Of a stretch of 64,000 nucleotides of DNA, positions 26,205-34,953 are shown one piece after another; the first letter of the stretch is position 1; every line of letters begins with the position of its first letter. The notes under the pieces are model-generated. The model had not been told where the DNA came from. It did no database searches and saw only the letters and a program-made list of their open reading frames with translations. The stretch lies in assembly GCA_004299485.1 (NCBI GenBank), contig SCQP01000001.1:434001-498000 (forward strand), read 5' to 3'. Position numbers and translations under genes: made by a program. This DNA is from Acidobacteriota bacterium (GTDB lineage: Bacteria; Acidobacteriota; Terriglobia; Terriglobales; SCQP01).

Positions 26205-26623
26205 CGCTTCTCGACGCGCCCAAGTATAACGAGCGCCGCGCTCACCAACGGAAGACACTCGGCATTATTGTGGCCGTGATCGTCATTGTGGCGATTGTGG
26301 GCGTGCTCTATTGGCCGCGCTACCAGGCGCGCAAAACCGTGGATCAGTTCTTCCATGCCATCATGCAGAAGAACTTCCAGGAGGCTTACGCCATCTGGCA
26401 GCCTGATCCGCAGCACTATCCCATGGATGCGTTCATGAAAGACTGGGGGCCGAGCGGCCAATGGGGCGTCATCACCAGCTTCCACATCGATCAGCTTGGC
26501 CTGCCACCGGGCGGGCATGCCAACGGCTTAGTCGCCCTGGTGACGATCAATCACATCCAGTCCAATCAGGCGCGGATCTGGATTTCGGACAAGAACCACT
26601 CGCTGAGTTTTTATCAGTTCTGA
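26201..26623 (+). CDS. Single-pass membrane protein of unknown function
   Basis: This 140-residue protein has an N-terminal basic segment, one membrane helix (TLGIIVAVIVIVAIVGVLYW, residues 19-38) and an exported globular part of about 95 residues. Its FFHAIMQKNFQEAYAIW motif resembles NTF2/DUF4864-like domains. ATG 26201 overlaps the ddl stop (ATGA), so it is translationally coupled to ddl. A cell-envelope role is suggested only by this context. Confidence 0.65.
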   Translation: MTLLDAPKYNERRAHQRKTLGIIVAVIVIVAIVGVLYWPRYQARKTVDQFFHAIMQKNFQEAYAIWQPDPQHYPMDAFMKDWGPSGQWGVITSFHIDQLGLPPGGHANGLVALVTINHIQSNQARIWISDKNHSLSFYQF

Positions 26624-26697
26624 CGGTCTGTCGGTCTATCAGTCTAGCGGTCAGCCCGGGCAGGCGCCGTCGGCGGCCGCGTACGACCGACAGACCG
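26624..26697. terminator. Candidate bidirectional terminator (13-bp inverted repeat)
   Basis: CGGTCTGTCGGTC at 26624-26636 is perfectly complementary to 26685-26697, with a GC-rich 48-base loop. It lies between two convergent genes. There is no T-tract, so intrinsic termination is not certain. Confidence 0.4.
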
Positions 26698-26708
26698 AAC
26701 GACCTGCT

Positions 26709-27350
26709 TTAGCGCTGACCGCCGGGATTGGTGGAACCCGAAGTGGCCGCCGTGGGGTTGGCCTTGTCGTAGATGCGGACGATGTCGCCGGTGATCACCG
26801 CGCCGGGATTGTAGTACAGCACCGGGCTCTGCGGCCACTGGAAGCTGACGTCGACAATCGCGGTATAGCCATGGGCCTTCGCGTAGGTTTCCACGATGGG
26901 CATCATCTTATTGCCCACCTCATTCAGGATTTGCGTCTGGGCGTCCTGGAAGTCGGATTGATCATTTTGCAGTAGCTGCTGATAGTCCCGTTGCTTTTGC
27001 TGGATCTGCTGATTGAGATCCTGCTTGGCGGTGGCGCTCATGGTGTTGCCGCCGTTTTTGAGCTGGTTCTCTAGCCTCTGAATGGCATCCTGCTGCGTTT
27101 TGAGATCGGTGCGGCGGGGAGCGAAACGGGCCTGCAGGTTGTCGATCAGCTTCTTGCCTTCGGCCGTATCCACGATCGCGGAACGCAGGTCGATGATGCC
27201 GATCTTACTGGGGCCGGTGACGGTGGGCGCGGGCGCGAGCTTCGGCGCGGCAGGCGCTTTGGCAGCAGGTTTCGGGGTCTGCGCGAGCCCCACCAGCGAC
27301 ACGGTAACGGCGCACAGGCATGTGGCAAGGAATTTGGACATGGGCTTCAT
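26709..27350 (-). CDS. OmpH/Skp-like periplasmic chaperone (second of tandem pair)
   Basis: This 213-residue protein has a signal peptide (cleavage near LVGLAQ), an Ala/Pro linker, an OmpH-type strand (SKIGIIDLRSAI) and a long Gln-rich coiled coil. A terminal strand block follows (HGYTAIVDVSFQWPQSPVLYY). Skp holds outer-membrane proteins on the way to the Bam complex. It is distal in the bamA-ompH-ompH cluster. The last 20 residues are a Pro/Thr/Gly-rich tail. It is paralogous to the gene directly upstream. Confidence 0.85.
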   Translation of the reverse strand: MKPMSKFLATCLCAVTVSLVGLAQTPKPAAKAPAAPKLAPAPTVTGPSKIGIIDLRSAIVDTAEGKKLIDNLQARFAPRRTDLKTQQDAIQRLENQLKNGGNTMSATAKQDLNQQIQQKQRDYQQLLQNDQSDFQDAQTQILNEVGNKMMPIVETYAKAHGYTAIVDVSFQWPQSPVLYYNPGAVITGDIVRIYDKANPTAATSGSTNPGGQR

Positions 27351-27391
27351 GAATATTTCTCAGTGATTATAGTCAATGGCGGCGGTCGGGG

Positions 27392-28006
27392 CTAATGACC
27401 CGAACCGGTTGCGGGATGCTCCTGATCATAGAGCCGGACCACCACGCCGGTAATGTCGGTTCCCTGCTCCGCATAAACCACCGGCGACTGCGGCCAGCGC
27501 AGACCGCTATCCACCACCAGGGTATAGCCGTGCTGCCTGGCATAGCTGTCGATGATGGGCATGAGCTTGGTCCCCACCTGCTGCAGAACGCCTTCGACAT
27601 CCTGCTGGTAATCGGATTGCGCGTCCTGAGCCGATTGCTGCAGATTACGCTGCTGATCCTGAATCTTCTGACTAAGCTGTCGCTTGGCGTCGGCGCTCAT
27701 GGTGCTGGCGCCATCCGAGAGCTGCTTTTGCAGCGCCTGGATTTGGGCATTTTCCTGCGCAAACTGGGCCTGCTTGGGCTCGTATTTGGCCTTGAGCTGC
27801 CCGACCAGCTTGGCGCCCTCGTGGGTGTCAGAAATCGCCTGCTGAAAATTAATAAATGCCAGCTTACTGGGGCCGGTCACACTGGGCGCGGCTGGCAAGG
27901 CGGGAGGCGCCGCGTTTTTGTTGGGCGCCTGCGCCATAGCGGCCGCGCCTAACAGCTCCACGCTCAGGCATAGGCCGAGAACTGCTGCAAACAACCTGAA
28001 TTTCAT
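27392..28006 (-). CDS. OmpH/Skp-like periplasmic chaperone (first of tandem pair)
   Basis: This 204-residue protein has a signal peptide (MKFRLFAAVLGLCLSVELLG), the SKLAFINFQQAI strand, a Gln/Ala-rich coiled coil of about 90 residues, and the block HGYTLVVDSGLRWPQSPVVYA also found in its neighbour. It follows bamA by 48 bp and is probably cotranscribed. The function is inferred from the family: periplasmic chaperone for unfolded outer-membrane proteins. Confidence 0.87.
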   Translation of the reverse strand: MKFRLFAAVLGLCLSVELLGAAAMAQAPNKNAAPPALPAAPSVTGPSKLAFINFQQAISDTHEGAKLVGQLKAKYEPKQAQFAQENAQIQALQKQLSDGASTMSADAKRQLSQKIQDQQRNLQQSAQDAQSDYQQDVEGVLQQVGTKLMPIIDSYARQHGYTLVVDSGLRWPQSPVVYAEQGTDITGVVVRLYDQEHPATGSGH

Positions 28007-28054
28007 GATGTCCTCCGAAGTGGCCCGGTACAGCGCAACGTCTGCCCCATTGTA

Positions 28055-30907
28055 TTAAAAAGTACGCCCAATGGTGAAGCGCAGAACATGCGGCGCTTCG
28101 CGGAAGGGCGTGCCCGGCCTATTCATCAACTGCCCCATAGTAAAGGCGATGGAGCGCTGGACATCAGCGTCGTTCAGGAAGGCGCCGGGGATGCCGCGCT
28201 CGAAATCGGCCTTGGTGAACAATTGTGGCGGCCGGATGAGGGTATCCACACGGCCGGGATTGACGGCGTAGTACAACCGCACCGGAGCATGAATAATGGG
28301 CAGGGTGACCTCAAGCTCGACGCCGGCAGACATGCGGATTTGGGAGTTGGTGCCCTTGGCGATGGGGATGGCGCGCGAGAAGGGCCGGCCGAAACTGGTC
28401 TGCAGCGTATTCAGCACCTGCGAGCTAACCTGGAGCTGCTGGTGCTGGGTGATCATGTCGACGCCCGCGTCGGTGAAGAAGGCAACGGATACCGGGATCT
28501 GGCCCTGGGTAATCGGAATGCGGTACTCCAGATTGCCAATCGCCATCGTGTCGCCGCCAGGGGTGGCGAATTGGTAGGTAGGAATCTTGACGGTGAAGGT
28601 TTCCGGAATGGTGCCGTTGGGATTACCGGGCGTGGGATTGGGAACGTTTTTGGTCAGCGGCTGTCCCGGATTGAAGGGGTCCTGCAGCGTCACCGCGGTC
28701 TCGGTGGGAATCAGCGCAATGGGCGTAACCGCCAGAATGTCGAAACCACGAACGGTGTCCTCACCGCCCGTGAAGAAGCGATCGAAGTTGGGCGGTTCCA
28801 CGCCTCCGTAGCCGGTCACGAAGTTACCCAGGAAGCGCATGGCCAGAACGTTGTGCCAGCCGGCTGGGTGAAAATACTCCAATTGCAACTGCGGTTCGAG
28901 AATTTTGACGTTGCCGCCGAGACCGGAAACACCCAGCGAGAGAAAGATGTTCTTGCCGTGGGTGGGCCAGGTGGGATTATCCACGGTGTTGATGGTGAAT
29001 GAGGGGATCACCTCGCTGGTGACAATGCCGTTAAGGCTGTTGGGGCCGGAAATGCCGTTGAAGGCAACCGAGTTGAAGAGCAGGCTGGCCGCTGGAGTGA
29101 AGGGCACCACGGTGGAGTTGTCCCAGCGGTAGGCAATGCCGTAGCGCGTGAACGAACGCGGCTTGGGATAGCTGGCGCTGAAGGTGAAGCCGTGCGAGTT
29201 CTGGGCATAGTTCAATAGGTTGCTGGCGCCGAGAGCGGCGAAATAGTTCGACAGGTTCTGCCCGGACAGAATCGAGGCCTCGCGCGCCTGGTCGTAATGG
29301 AAATCATTGATGTAGGCGCTGAAACCCAGCTGCAGCGGGCGATCTTTCACGTAGGGCTCGGTGAACGAGAAGGTGACGTTGCGCTGCAACGAGCCGTAGT
29401 CGGTCGTGACGCCGAGAGTCTCGCCCAACCCCAGGAAATTGTTGGTAGAGTAGCCCAGGCCCAGGAAGCTGCCGGCGATGCCGCTCACACCGCCGTTGAG
29501 GGAAATACTGTTTTTGCCCTTTTCCTTGACGTGCAGGTTGACATCGACCTCGCCGACCGGACCACTGGTGTCCTGGGTGATGGTGGCATCTTCGGGTTTG
29601 ATGGCGTCGAAGTATCCCAACTGGTTCAACCGCAGGATGCTGTTCTGCCAGGCCACGCTATTGAAGCGGCTACCCTCATCAAGCAGCAACTCGCGCCGGA
29701 TGACACGATCGCGCGTGGTGGTGTTGCCGCTGAATTCGATGTGGCGCACATAGAAGGGCTTGCCCTCCTGCATGTCCATCACGATGTTGACGCTGTGGCT
29801 CTTCTCATCGGGCGCAGGCTCGGGATTGGCCACAAAGTTGATGTAGCCGTACTGGCCGTACGCCTTGGTCAGGTTCTTCAGACCCTTGCGCAGCTTCGAG
29901 ACGTCCATGACGTCGCCGGGCTTGAGACCCAGCAAGTTCATCAGGGTCGCATCATTGGTGATGAAGCGATTGTTGATGAAGCTGATCTTGCCCACCCGGT
30001 ACTTGTTGCCCTCGACGACGGGGATGGTGAGGTCGACGCGGCGGCCTTCGGATGCGCCAAAAAACAGGAGCTTGTGGCCATGGGTGGTGCGCAGCTTGAT
30101 GGTCGGATCTTCGACCAGGGCCTCGAAATAGCCGCGATCCTGATAGGCCTCGCGAATGCTCTCCATGTCGGCGGAGAGTTTGGCGGCATCGTAGGTGCGG
30201 CTGAACAGGTGCTCGAAGATCAGCGAGTGCGGAATTCCAATGGGATGCAGTTCCTTCATGGAACCGAGCAAGGTGCCGTGGCTTAGGACCTTATTGCCCT
30301 TGAAGGCAATCTTGCCGACCTTGACCTGGGGTCCTTCATCAATCTTGAAAATCAGATTCACGGAACTGGGCGGCAGGACGTTAAGCACCGGCGTAACGCT
30401 GGCAAACTGGCGGCCGTGTTCGGCCAGCAGTTCCTTGATCGCCACTACGGCATGCTTGACCGTGGTGGGATCGTAAGGAGCATCACGCTCCAGATGCACC
30501 CCCCGTGCCTGGTAGCGGTCGAGGATATCGGAGTCGGTGATCGACTTCAGACCTTCATACTTGATGTCGCGCACGAGCGGCTTCTCAGTCACGGTAACGT
30601 CGAGGATGATGCCCTTGGGTGTGCGCTGTATGGAGAAAGTGACATTGTCGAAGGCGCCCAGATTCCAAACCGAATTGAAGTCGCGGTTAATCTGGACGGG
30701 ATCGTAAACCGAGCCCGGCTTGGTGCCCATGCGCGCCTGGATGGTTTGACAAGGGATGCGATGGTTGCCGTGGCATTCAATGGAAAAAATCGTATTCGGG
30801 TACTGCGCGGTGATCTGCACCTGGCTGGCGGCCGGAGCCGGAGCGCCGGCTTGGGCAGCAGCCCCCAGGCTGCCCATCCCCACGATCACCAGCAGAGCCG
30901 TAAGCAC
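28055..30907 (-). CDS. bamA: Outer-membrane protein assembly factor BamA
   Basis: Five POTRA-like repeats occupy roughly residues 35-470 (for example VRDIKYEGLKSITDSDI, VKVGKIAFKGNKVLS, YVRHIEFSGNTTTRDRVIRRELLLDEG). A 16-strand barrel follows with the VRGF motif (GGEDTVRGFDI) and the C-terminal beta signal ending in Phe (LRFTIGRTF). It inserts beta-barrel proteins into the outer membrane. The open frame runs to 31303, but a TATAAT box at 31071-31076 places the start downstream. GTG 30907 gives a hydrophobic leader, while a CTG near 30979 would give a better signal peptide. The start is unresolved. Confidence 0.93.
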   Translation of the reverse strand: MLTALLVIVGMGSLGAAAQAGAPAPAASQVQITAQYPNTIFSIECHGNHRIPCQTIQARMGTKPGSVYDPVQINRDFNSVWNLGAFDNVTFSIQRTPKGIILDVTVTEKPLVRDIKYEGLKSITDSDILDRYQARGVHLERDAPYDPTTVKHAVVAIKELLAEHGRQFASVTPVLNVLPPSSVNLIFKIDEGPQVKVGKIAFKGNKVLSHGTLLGSMKELHPIGIPHSLIFEHLFSRTYDAAKLSADMESIREAYQDRGYFEALVEDPTIKLRTTHGHKLLFFGASEGRRVDLTIPVVEGNKYRVGKISFINNRFITNDATLMNLLGLKPGDVMDVSKLRKGLKNLTKAYGQYGYINFVANPEPAPDEKSHSVNIVMDMQEGKPFYVRHIEFSGNTTTRDRVIRRELLLDEGSRFNSVAWQNSILRLNQLGYFDAIKPEDATITQDTSGPVGEVDVNLHVKEKGKNSISLNGGVSGIAGSFLGLGYSTNNFLGLGETLGVTTDYGSLQRNVTFSFTEPYVKDRPLQLGFSAYINDFHYDQAREASILSGQNLSNYFAALGASNLLNYAQNSHGFTFSASYPKPRSFTRYGIAYRWDNSTVVPFTPAASLLFNSVAFNGISGPNSLNGIVTSEVIPSFTINTVDNPTWPTHGKNIFLSLGVSGLGGNVKILEPQLQLEYFHPAGWHNVLAMRFLGNFVTGYGGVEPPNFDRFFTGGEDTVRGFDILAVTPIALIPTETAVTLQDPFNPGQPLTKNVPNPTPGNPNGTIPETFTVKIPTYQFATPGGDTMAIGNLEYRIPITQGQIPVSVAFFTDAGVDMITQHQQLQVSSQVLNTLQTSFGRPFSRAIPIAKGTNSQIRMSAGVELEVTLPIIHAPVRLYYAVNPGRVDTLIRPPQLFTKADFERGIPGAFLNDADVQRSIAFTMGQLMNRPGTPFREAPHVLRFTIGRTF

Positions 30908-31070
30908 GCTTGGCCGCAGCCGCGCGGGGACAGGGCTGGAGCGAATGCGGGCGCGAAGCTGGGCCGAAAGTTTGAGCAGAGGGGTCTCGTCTCCCGCACC
31001 TGCGCGGGGCAGGCGAATTTGTTGAGGGACGACACCGTTGCCTGCGGGTGCGCCCGTTATTGTCTCCGCT

Positions 31071-31076
31071 ATTATA
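31071..31076 (-). promoter_or_regulatory. -10 box upstream of bamA
   Basis: A perfect TATAAT hexamer on the minus strand lies about 160 bases before the GTG start. No convincing -35 at normal spacing is visible, so an activator or an extended context may be needed. Confidence 0.45.
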
Positions 31077-31177
31077 GCTAGCCGCGCCCAAAATGGAGCC
31101 AGAAAACCGAATCGCCAGGCACAAGAGCGGACGGCGCAGGCCAGCCTGCGGCCCTCAAATGACATCCAATCCCAAGT

Positions 31178-31405
31178 ATGGGTACGTTCCGACAGGCTCG
31201 CTATCACGTGAAATGCGGGCGCTGCGGCGTAGTGTTCGCCGTCCAGGACTGCTGGAAGCTGGAACATTTCAGCATCTACCGCGCCGTTTGTCCGCATTGC
31301 CACTGGCCTGGACGCTATTTAGCCTCGGAACTGCACGCGGGCGAATCCGCAAAAGACTCTAGCCGGACCCACCGCCCCGCCAACCCCGCCAAACTGAACA
31401 CTTGA
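31178..31405 (+). CDS. Small zinc-ribbon protein
   Basis: This 75-residue protein has CGRCGVVF near residue 13 and CPHCHW near 38, two CxxC knuckles that would bind one zinc. Between them is a short helix (VQDCWKLEHFSIYRAV). The tail is polar and disordered. Start ATG 31178; another frame through the same DNA lacks this pattern. Function unknown. It points away from bamA and towards the acetyltransferase-like gene. Confidence 0.6.
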   Translation: MGTFRQARYHVKCGRCGVVFAVQDCWKLEHFSIYRAVCPHCHWPGRYLASELHAGESAKDSSRTHRPANPAKLNT

Positions 31406-31501
31406 GGGCGTGGCCCTGGCCGCGGTGGACCGGCCGGACGCTGCCCTACGCCCGCTTGCGGTACTCTAGTTCCTGGACGTCGGGGCAGAGGCTCAGTCAC
31501 G

Positions 31502-32101
31502 GTGCAACACATCATCCGGCAGTACAGTTTGGAATCCGGCAGTCTCGAAGTCGAGTACATGGAACAGTACTTCGAGGAATTCGCGGCCCGGAAAACCGCT
31601 CCCGAGCTGCAGCGCCGCCTGCAAGCGCGCGATCACCTGATCCTGATCTCCCTGGCGCCTTCCGAAGAAGACGAAAGCCACTGGGTTCCGGTTGCGTTTA
31701 AAGTGGGGCACGAATTGCGCGCCCCCGACCTGGAAACCGAACCCGACGTACAGGATTTGGCACAGCGATTGAGTGACTGCCTCCGCTTCGACCATCGGCG
31801 GGTGTTCTATAGCTGGCTGGGAGGCACACGCCGGCAGTGGCGGCACCAGGGCCACTACCGCGCCCTCACGGAGCAGCAGGAAGAGTGGGCGCACCGGCAT
31901 GGGTATCGGCAGTTTGTTGTCAAGACCAAGAACCGGTTCTATGGCATGCGGGCGGCACTCGACCATCTGCAATTCGACGTGCTCACGTTTGAGGCCGATC
32001 CCGGCGACAGTGGCAACTCCAAGGTGTACCTGAGCAAGCAGCTATCCAGCGACCTGCTGCATAGCCACTCCACTTCGCGGCTGGTCACGCACGCACTCTA
32101 G
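31502..32101 (+). CDS. GNAT-type acetyltransferase-like protein
   Basis: This 199-residue protein starts at GTG 31502. The order of elements fits a GNAT fold: N-terminal strand-helix, VPVAFKVGHEL strand, RVFYSWLGGTRRQWRHQGHYRALTEQQEEWAHRHGY (the R/Q-x-x-G-x-G/A-like acetyl-CoA loop and following helix), FVVKTKNRFYGMRAALDHLQFDVL. The acetyl-CoA loop is recognisable (RRQWRHQG) but not canonical. Substrate unknown. It converges with the response regulator gene 10 bp away. Confidence 0.6.
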   Translation: MQHIIRQYSLESGSLEVEYMEQYFEEFAARKTAPELQRRLQARDHLILISLAPSEEDESHWVPVAFKVGHELRAPDLETEPDVQDLAQRLSDCLRFDHRRVFYSWLGGTRRQWRHQGHYRALTEQQEEWAHRHGYRQFVVKTKNRFYGMRAALDHLQFDVLTFEADPGDSGNSKVYLSKQLSSDLLHSHSTSRLVTHAL

Positions 32102-32110
32102 CCGCGAAAG

Positions 32111-32815
32111 TTAAGGTTCGGGCAGGAAACGGTAGCCGACGCCGCGAACGGTGAGCAGATGGCGGGGCCGGGTGGGGTCGTCTTCGATGTATTTCCGCAG
32201 GCGGACCATAAAGTTATCGATGGCGCGGGTATCGGTGTCTTCGCTTAATCCCCAGACTTCCTCCAGCAGGGCCTTCCGTGAGACGGCGGCGCCCTGATGG
32301 CGGATCAGGAAGCGCAGCACATTGGCCTCCATTAAGGTCAAGGCCAGAACACGGCGGCCCACGCGCAGTTCCCGGCTGGAAAAATCCACGTGACGACCGG
32401 CAAAATCAAAGACATCGCTGGCGGCCGGGAGGGCGGCGTCCTGCCAGCCGCGGCGGCGGAGCAGGCCATGGAGGCGCGCCACCAGGATAGCCAACTCGAA
32501 CGGCTTGGGGAGATAGTCATCGGCACCGGCAGCGAAACCTGCCAGCACATCCTCGGCCCGGCCACGCGCGGTCAGCATGAGAATCGGCAGATAGCGGTGC
32601 TCGCGCCGCAAGGCGCCGGCCACCGCAAAGCCATCCATGCCGGGTAGCATGACATCCAGCACCAGCAAGTCGATCGTGGGATCCGCGCGGCGGAGACGTT
32701 CCAAGCCGGCTTCCCCGCTGGACGCAAGTTCAACCGCGTACCCCTCCGCCTCGAGATTGAAGCGCAGACCCTGGGCCAGGTGGCTCTCGTCCTCGATGAC
32801 GAGAATGCGGGTCAT
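32111..32815 (-). CDS. OmpR/PhoB-type response regulator
   Basis: This 234-residue protein has an N-terminal receiver with acidic pair EDE at 8-10, phospho-acceptor Asp in LLVLDVMLPGMDG near 54, and Lys in PKPFE. The C-terminal winged helix (trans_reg_C) includes LTLMEANVLRFLIRHQG and DNFMVRLRKYIEDD...LTVRGVGYRF. ATG 32815 overlaps the kinase stop (ATGA), so both come from one message. Target genes unknown. Confidence 0.93.
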   Translation of the reverse strand: MTRILVIEDESHLAQGLRFNLEAEGYAVELASSGEAGLERLRRADPTIDLLVLDVMLPGMDGFAVAGALRREHRYLPILMLTARGRAEDVLAGFAAGADDYLPKPFELAILVARLHGLLRRRGWQDAALPAASDVFDFAGRHVDFSSRELRVGRRVLALTLMEANVLRFLIRHQGAAVSRKALLEEVWGLSEDTDTRAIDNFMVRLRKYIEDDPTRPRHLLTVRGVGYRFLPEP

Positions 32816-33756
32816 ACGCGCGCGCGCCCGAAATCGCCCGCTTCCTGAGGCAGAGCGGCCGGAGCGGACGCCTGCGGCAGCGCCAGGACGAAGGTGCTGC
32901 CCCGGCCGGGACCGTCGCTTTCCGCATGCACCCGGCCGCCGTGCCGTCGCGCCACGGAGCGCACAATAAACAAACCGAGCCCGGTACCGCTGACTTGCGC
33001 CGCCGGATTGGATACGCGATAAAAGCGCTTGAAAATCGACTTCAGTTCCGCCCGCGGGATGCCGGCGCCGCGGTCGCTGACGCGCAAGGTCCAGAAGCCG
33101 GGGTCTTCCTGGCCCAGCGACCACGTCACCTGCGGCTTGCCGCCGGAGTATTTCACCGCGTTGTCAAACAGATTGGCGATGGCGGCGCGTAGCTCTTCCG
33201 CATCGCCCAGCGTAGTGGCAGTTTGGGAAGGAGGCCTTCCGCCCACCGCGCCTACCGGAAGGTCATAGCGGGCGCAGACCTGGGCAAGTGACTCCTGGAC
33301 CAGCATGGCCAAATCGAGCTGCTGGCGTATAGGTTTGCGGAAGGTGTGGGTGGCGCGCCCGGCGCGCAGAATCTGTTCGACGGTGGCCAGCAGGCGATCG
33401 GTATCGGCCAGCATGGTGCGGTAGAACTCCTGGCGCTGCGCCGGCTCCACCTGGCGCGCCTGCAGCGTCTCCAGATAAAGCCGGATGGAGGCCACCGGCG
33501 TTTTCAGCTCGTGCGTGACGGCGTTGATGAAGGCGTTGTGCTGTTCGTTGCGGCGGATTTCGCGCACCAGAAAAATCGTGTTCAGAACCAGTCCGGCGAC
33601 AATCAGCGGGAACAGCAGAATGCCGAGGATCAACAGCACACCTTCGCGGCTGTTGAGTACGATCCAGCCCACGTTGAAGGCGGCAGCCAGCGCTACCAGA
33701 CACGTGCCCAGCACGATAAAACCGGCCACGCGGCGGCGGCGGCCATTGATCCGCAT
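32812..33756 (-). CDS. Membrane sensor histidine kinase
   Basis: This 314-residue protein has two N-terminal membrane helices (VAGFIVLGTCLVALAAAF and LLILGILLFPLIVAGLVL) with a very short external loop, so it may sense within the membrane. The H-box is INAVTHELKTPVASI (phospho-His near 94). The ATPase has an N-box NLFDNAVKYS, G1 DRGAGIP and G2 GTGLGLFIV. It phosphorylates the response regulator encoded immediately downstream. Confidence 0.92.
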   Translation of the reverse strand: MRINGRRRRVAGFIVLGTCLVALAAAFNVGWIVLNSREGVLLILGILLFPLIVAGLVLNTIFLVREIRRNEQHNAFINAVTHELKTPVASIRLYLETLQARQVEPAQRQEFYRTMLADTDRLLATVEQILRAGRATHTFRKPIRQQLDLAMLVQESLAQVCARYDLPVGAVGGRPPSQTATTLGDAEELRAAIANLFDNAVKYSGGKPQVTWSLGQEDPGFWTLRVSDRGAGIPRAELKSIFKRFYRVSNPAAQVSGTGLGLFIVRSVARRHGGRVHAESDGPGRGSTFVLALPQASAPAALPQEAGDFGRARV

Positions 33757-33783
33757 GCATTACAGTTTACAGGTTACAGGCTA

Positions 33784-33896
33784 CTGGCGGCAGCTTGGAG
33801 GAGCCCTGAGCGCCAGCGGGCGGACCCTGCCGGGAATCGAAGCCCGCACTCCCAGCGACCAACGGGAGCGACCAGGGCAAATAGTGGCGAGCCACT
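33784..33896 (+). repeat. Repeat family B, 113 bp
   Basis: It is identical except for one base to the reverse complement of 55631-55743. It ends with the hairpin AGTGGCGAGCCACT. It fills most of the gap between the kinase and the desaturase. Its frame can be translated, but there is no start codon or gene context. Confidence 0.92.
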
Positions 33897-33919
33897 GGCA
33901 GGCTCGGGTGCTTGCCGCG

Positions 33920-34831
33920 TCACGATTCCAGCGGGTTGGGAGGTTGAGAGACCTTGGCCAGCTTCACGTTACGGGCGACGTGGAGGCACTCGAGCAACCG
34001 GATCTGCCAGTAGGTCAAGTCGGCCTCGTACCAGGCAAGGCCATGGCGCGCCGAGGTGGGGTGGGCATGATGGTTGTTGTGCCAGCCTTCGCCAAACGTC
34101 AGCAGTGCGACCCACCAGTTGTTGCGGGAATCATCCCGCGTGGCAAAGCGGCGCGGGCCCCACATGTGCGTCGCCGAGTTGACGAGCCAGGTCGCGTGTA
34201 ACCCCACCACCACCCGCACACACACCGCCCACAACACCATGCTCACGCCACCCCACCAGTACAGCAGGGGGACCGAAGCGGCCAGGAACACGTAATGGTA
34301 GCTGTTGAGCCAGAGGTAGAACTTATGCTTGCCGAGATCGGGGGCGTACTTGGCCATCTGGCGGGTGTCGTTATGGCAGCGGCGGCCAAGAATAATCCAG
34401 CCGACGTGCGCCCACCAGGCGCCATCGCGTGGCGAATGCGGATCGCCGTCCACGTCCGATTTCTGGTGATGCAGCCGGTGCGTGGCAACCCAGAAGATGG
34501 GCCCGCCCTGAAGCGTCAGCGCCCCGCACACCGCCAAGGCGTATTCGAGAAACAGAGGAACCTTGTAGGAACGATGCGTATGGAGACGGTGGTAGCCCAT
34601 GCCAATGCCGCCCCCGATGGCGATCCAGTAGAAAACGCACGCCACCAGGAAAGCCTTCCAGGTAAAGAAAAACAGCGCGGCGACGGCGCCCACGTGGAGG
34701 ACGACCAGGGCCAGAGCCGTGGGCCAATTCACTCCTTGCCGGCGGGCGACCCCGGCAAGATCGACTTCAAGTTCGGAAATAGCAGGCGAAGCAGCGGCAG
34801 CGGGCAATGATGGCATTCCTCCCATTCCCAC
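33920..34831 (-). CDS. Acyl-CoA/acyl-lipid fatty acid desaturase (delta-9 type)
   Basis: This 303-residue membrane protein has the three His boxes of di-iron desaturases: HRLHTH near residue 102, HRLHHQ near 139, and HNNHH near 271. Four hydrophobic helices are arranged in pairs. The enzyme places a cis double bond in a saturated acyl chain at the inner membrane using O2 and reduced electron carrier, and so tunes membrane fluidity. Start GTG/ATG choices lie between 34831 and 34816; I use 34831. Confidence 0.92.
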   Translation of the reverse strand: MGMGGMPSLPAAAASPAISELEVDLAGVARRQGVNWPTALALVVLHVGAVAALFFFTWKAFLVACVFYWIAIGGGIGMGYHRLHTHRSYKVPLFLEYALAVCGALTLQGGPIFWVATHRLHHQKSDVDGDPHSPRDGAWWAHVGWIILGRRCHNDTRQMAKYAPDLGKHKFYLWLNSYHYVFLAASVPLLYWWGGVSMVLWAVCVRVVVGLHATWLVNSATHMWGPRRFATRDDSRNNWWVALLTFGEGWHNNHHAHPTSARHGLAWYEADLTYWQIRLLECLHVARNVKLAKVSQPPNPLES

Positions 34832-34953
34832 CGTAACAGCCGCAGCCAGCCACCAATGTAAAAGTTTTGTAATCCTTTAGGCACGGCGCGGCTGGCGTTC
34901 CGCGCCGGTTCAGGGTACGTTATTACCAGAGCACCTTCGGAGGACGGCAGTTT

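Noticed and set aside
30908-31303. BamA start at ATG 31303
   Set aside because: A TATAAT box at 31071-31076 would fall inside the gene, and the upstream residues are not signal-peptide-like.
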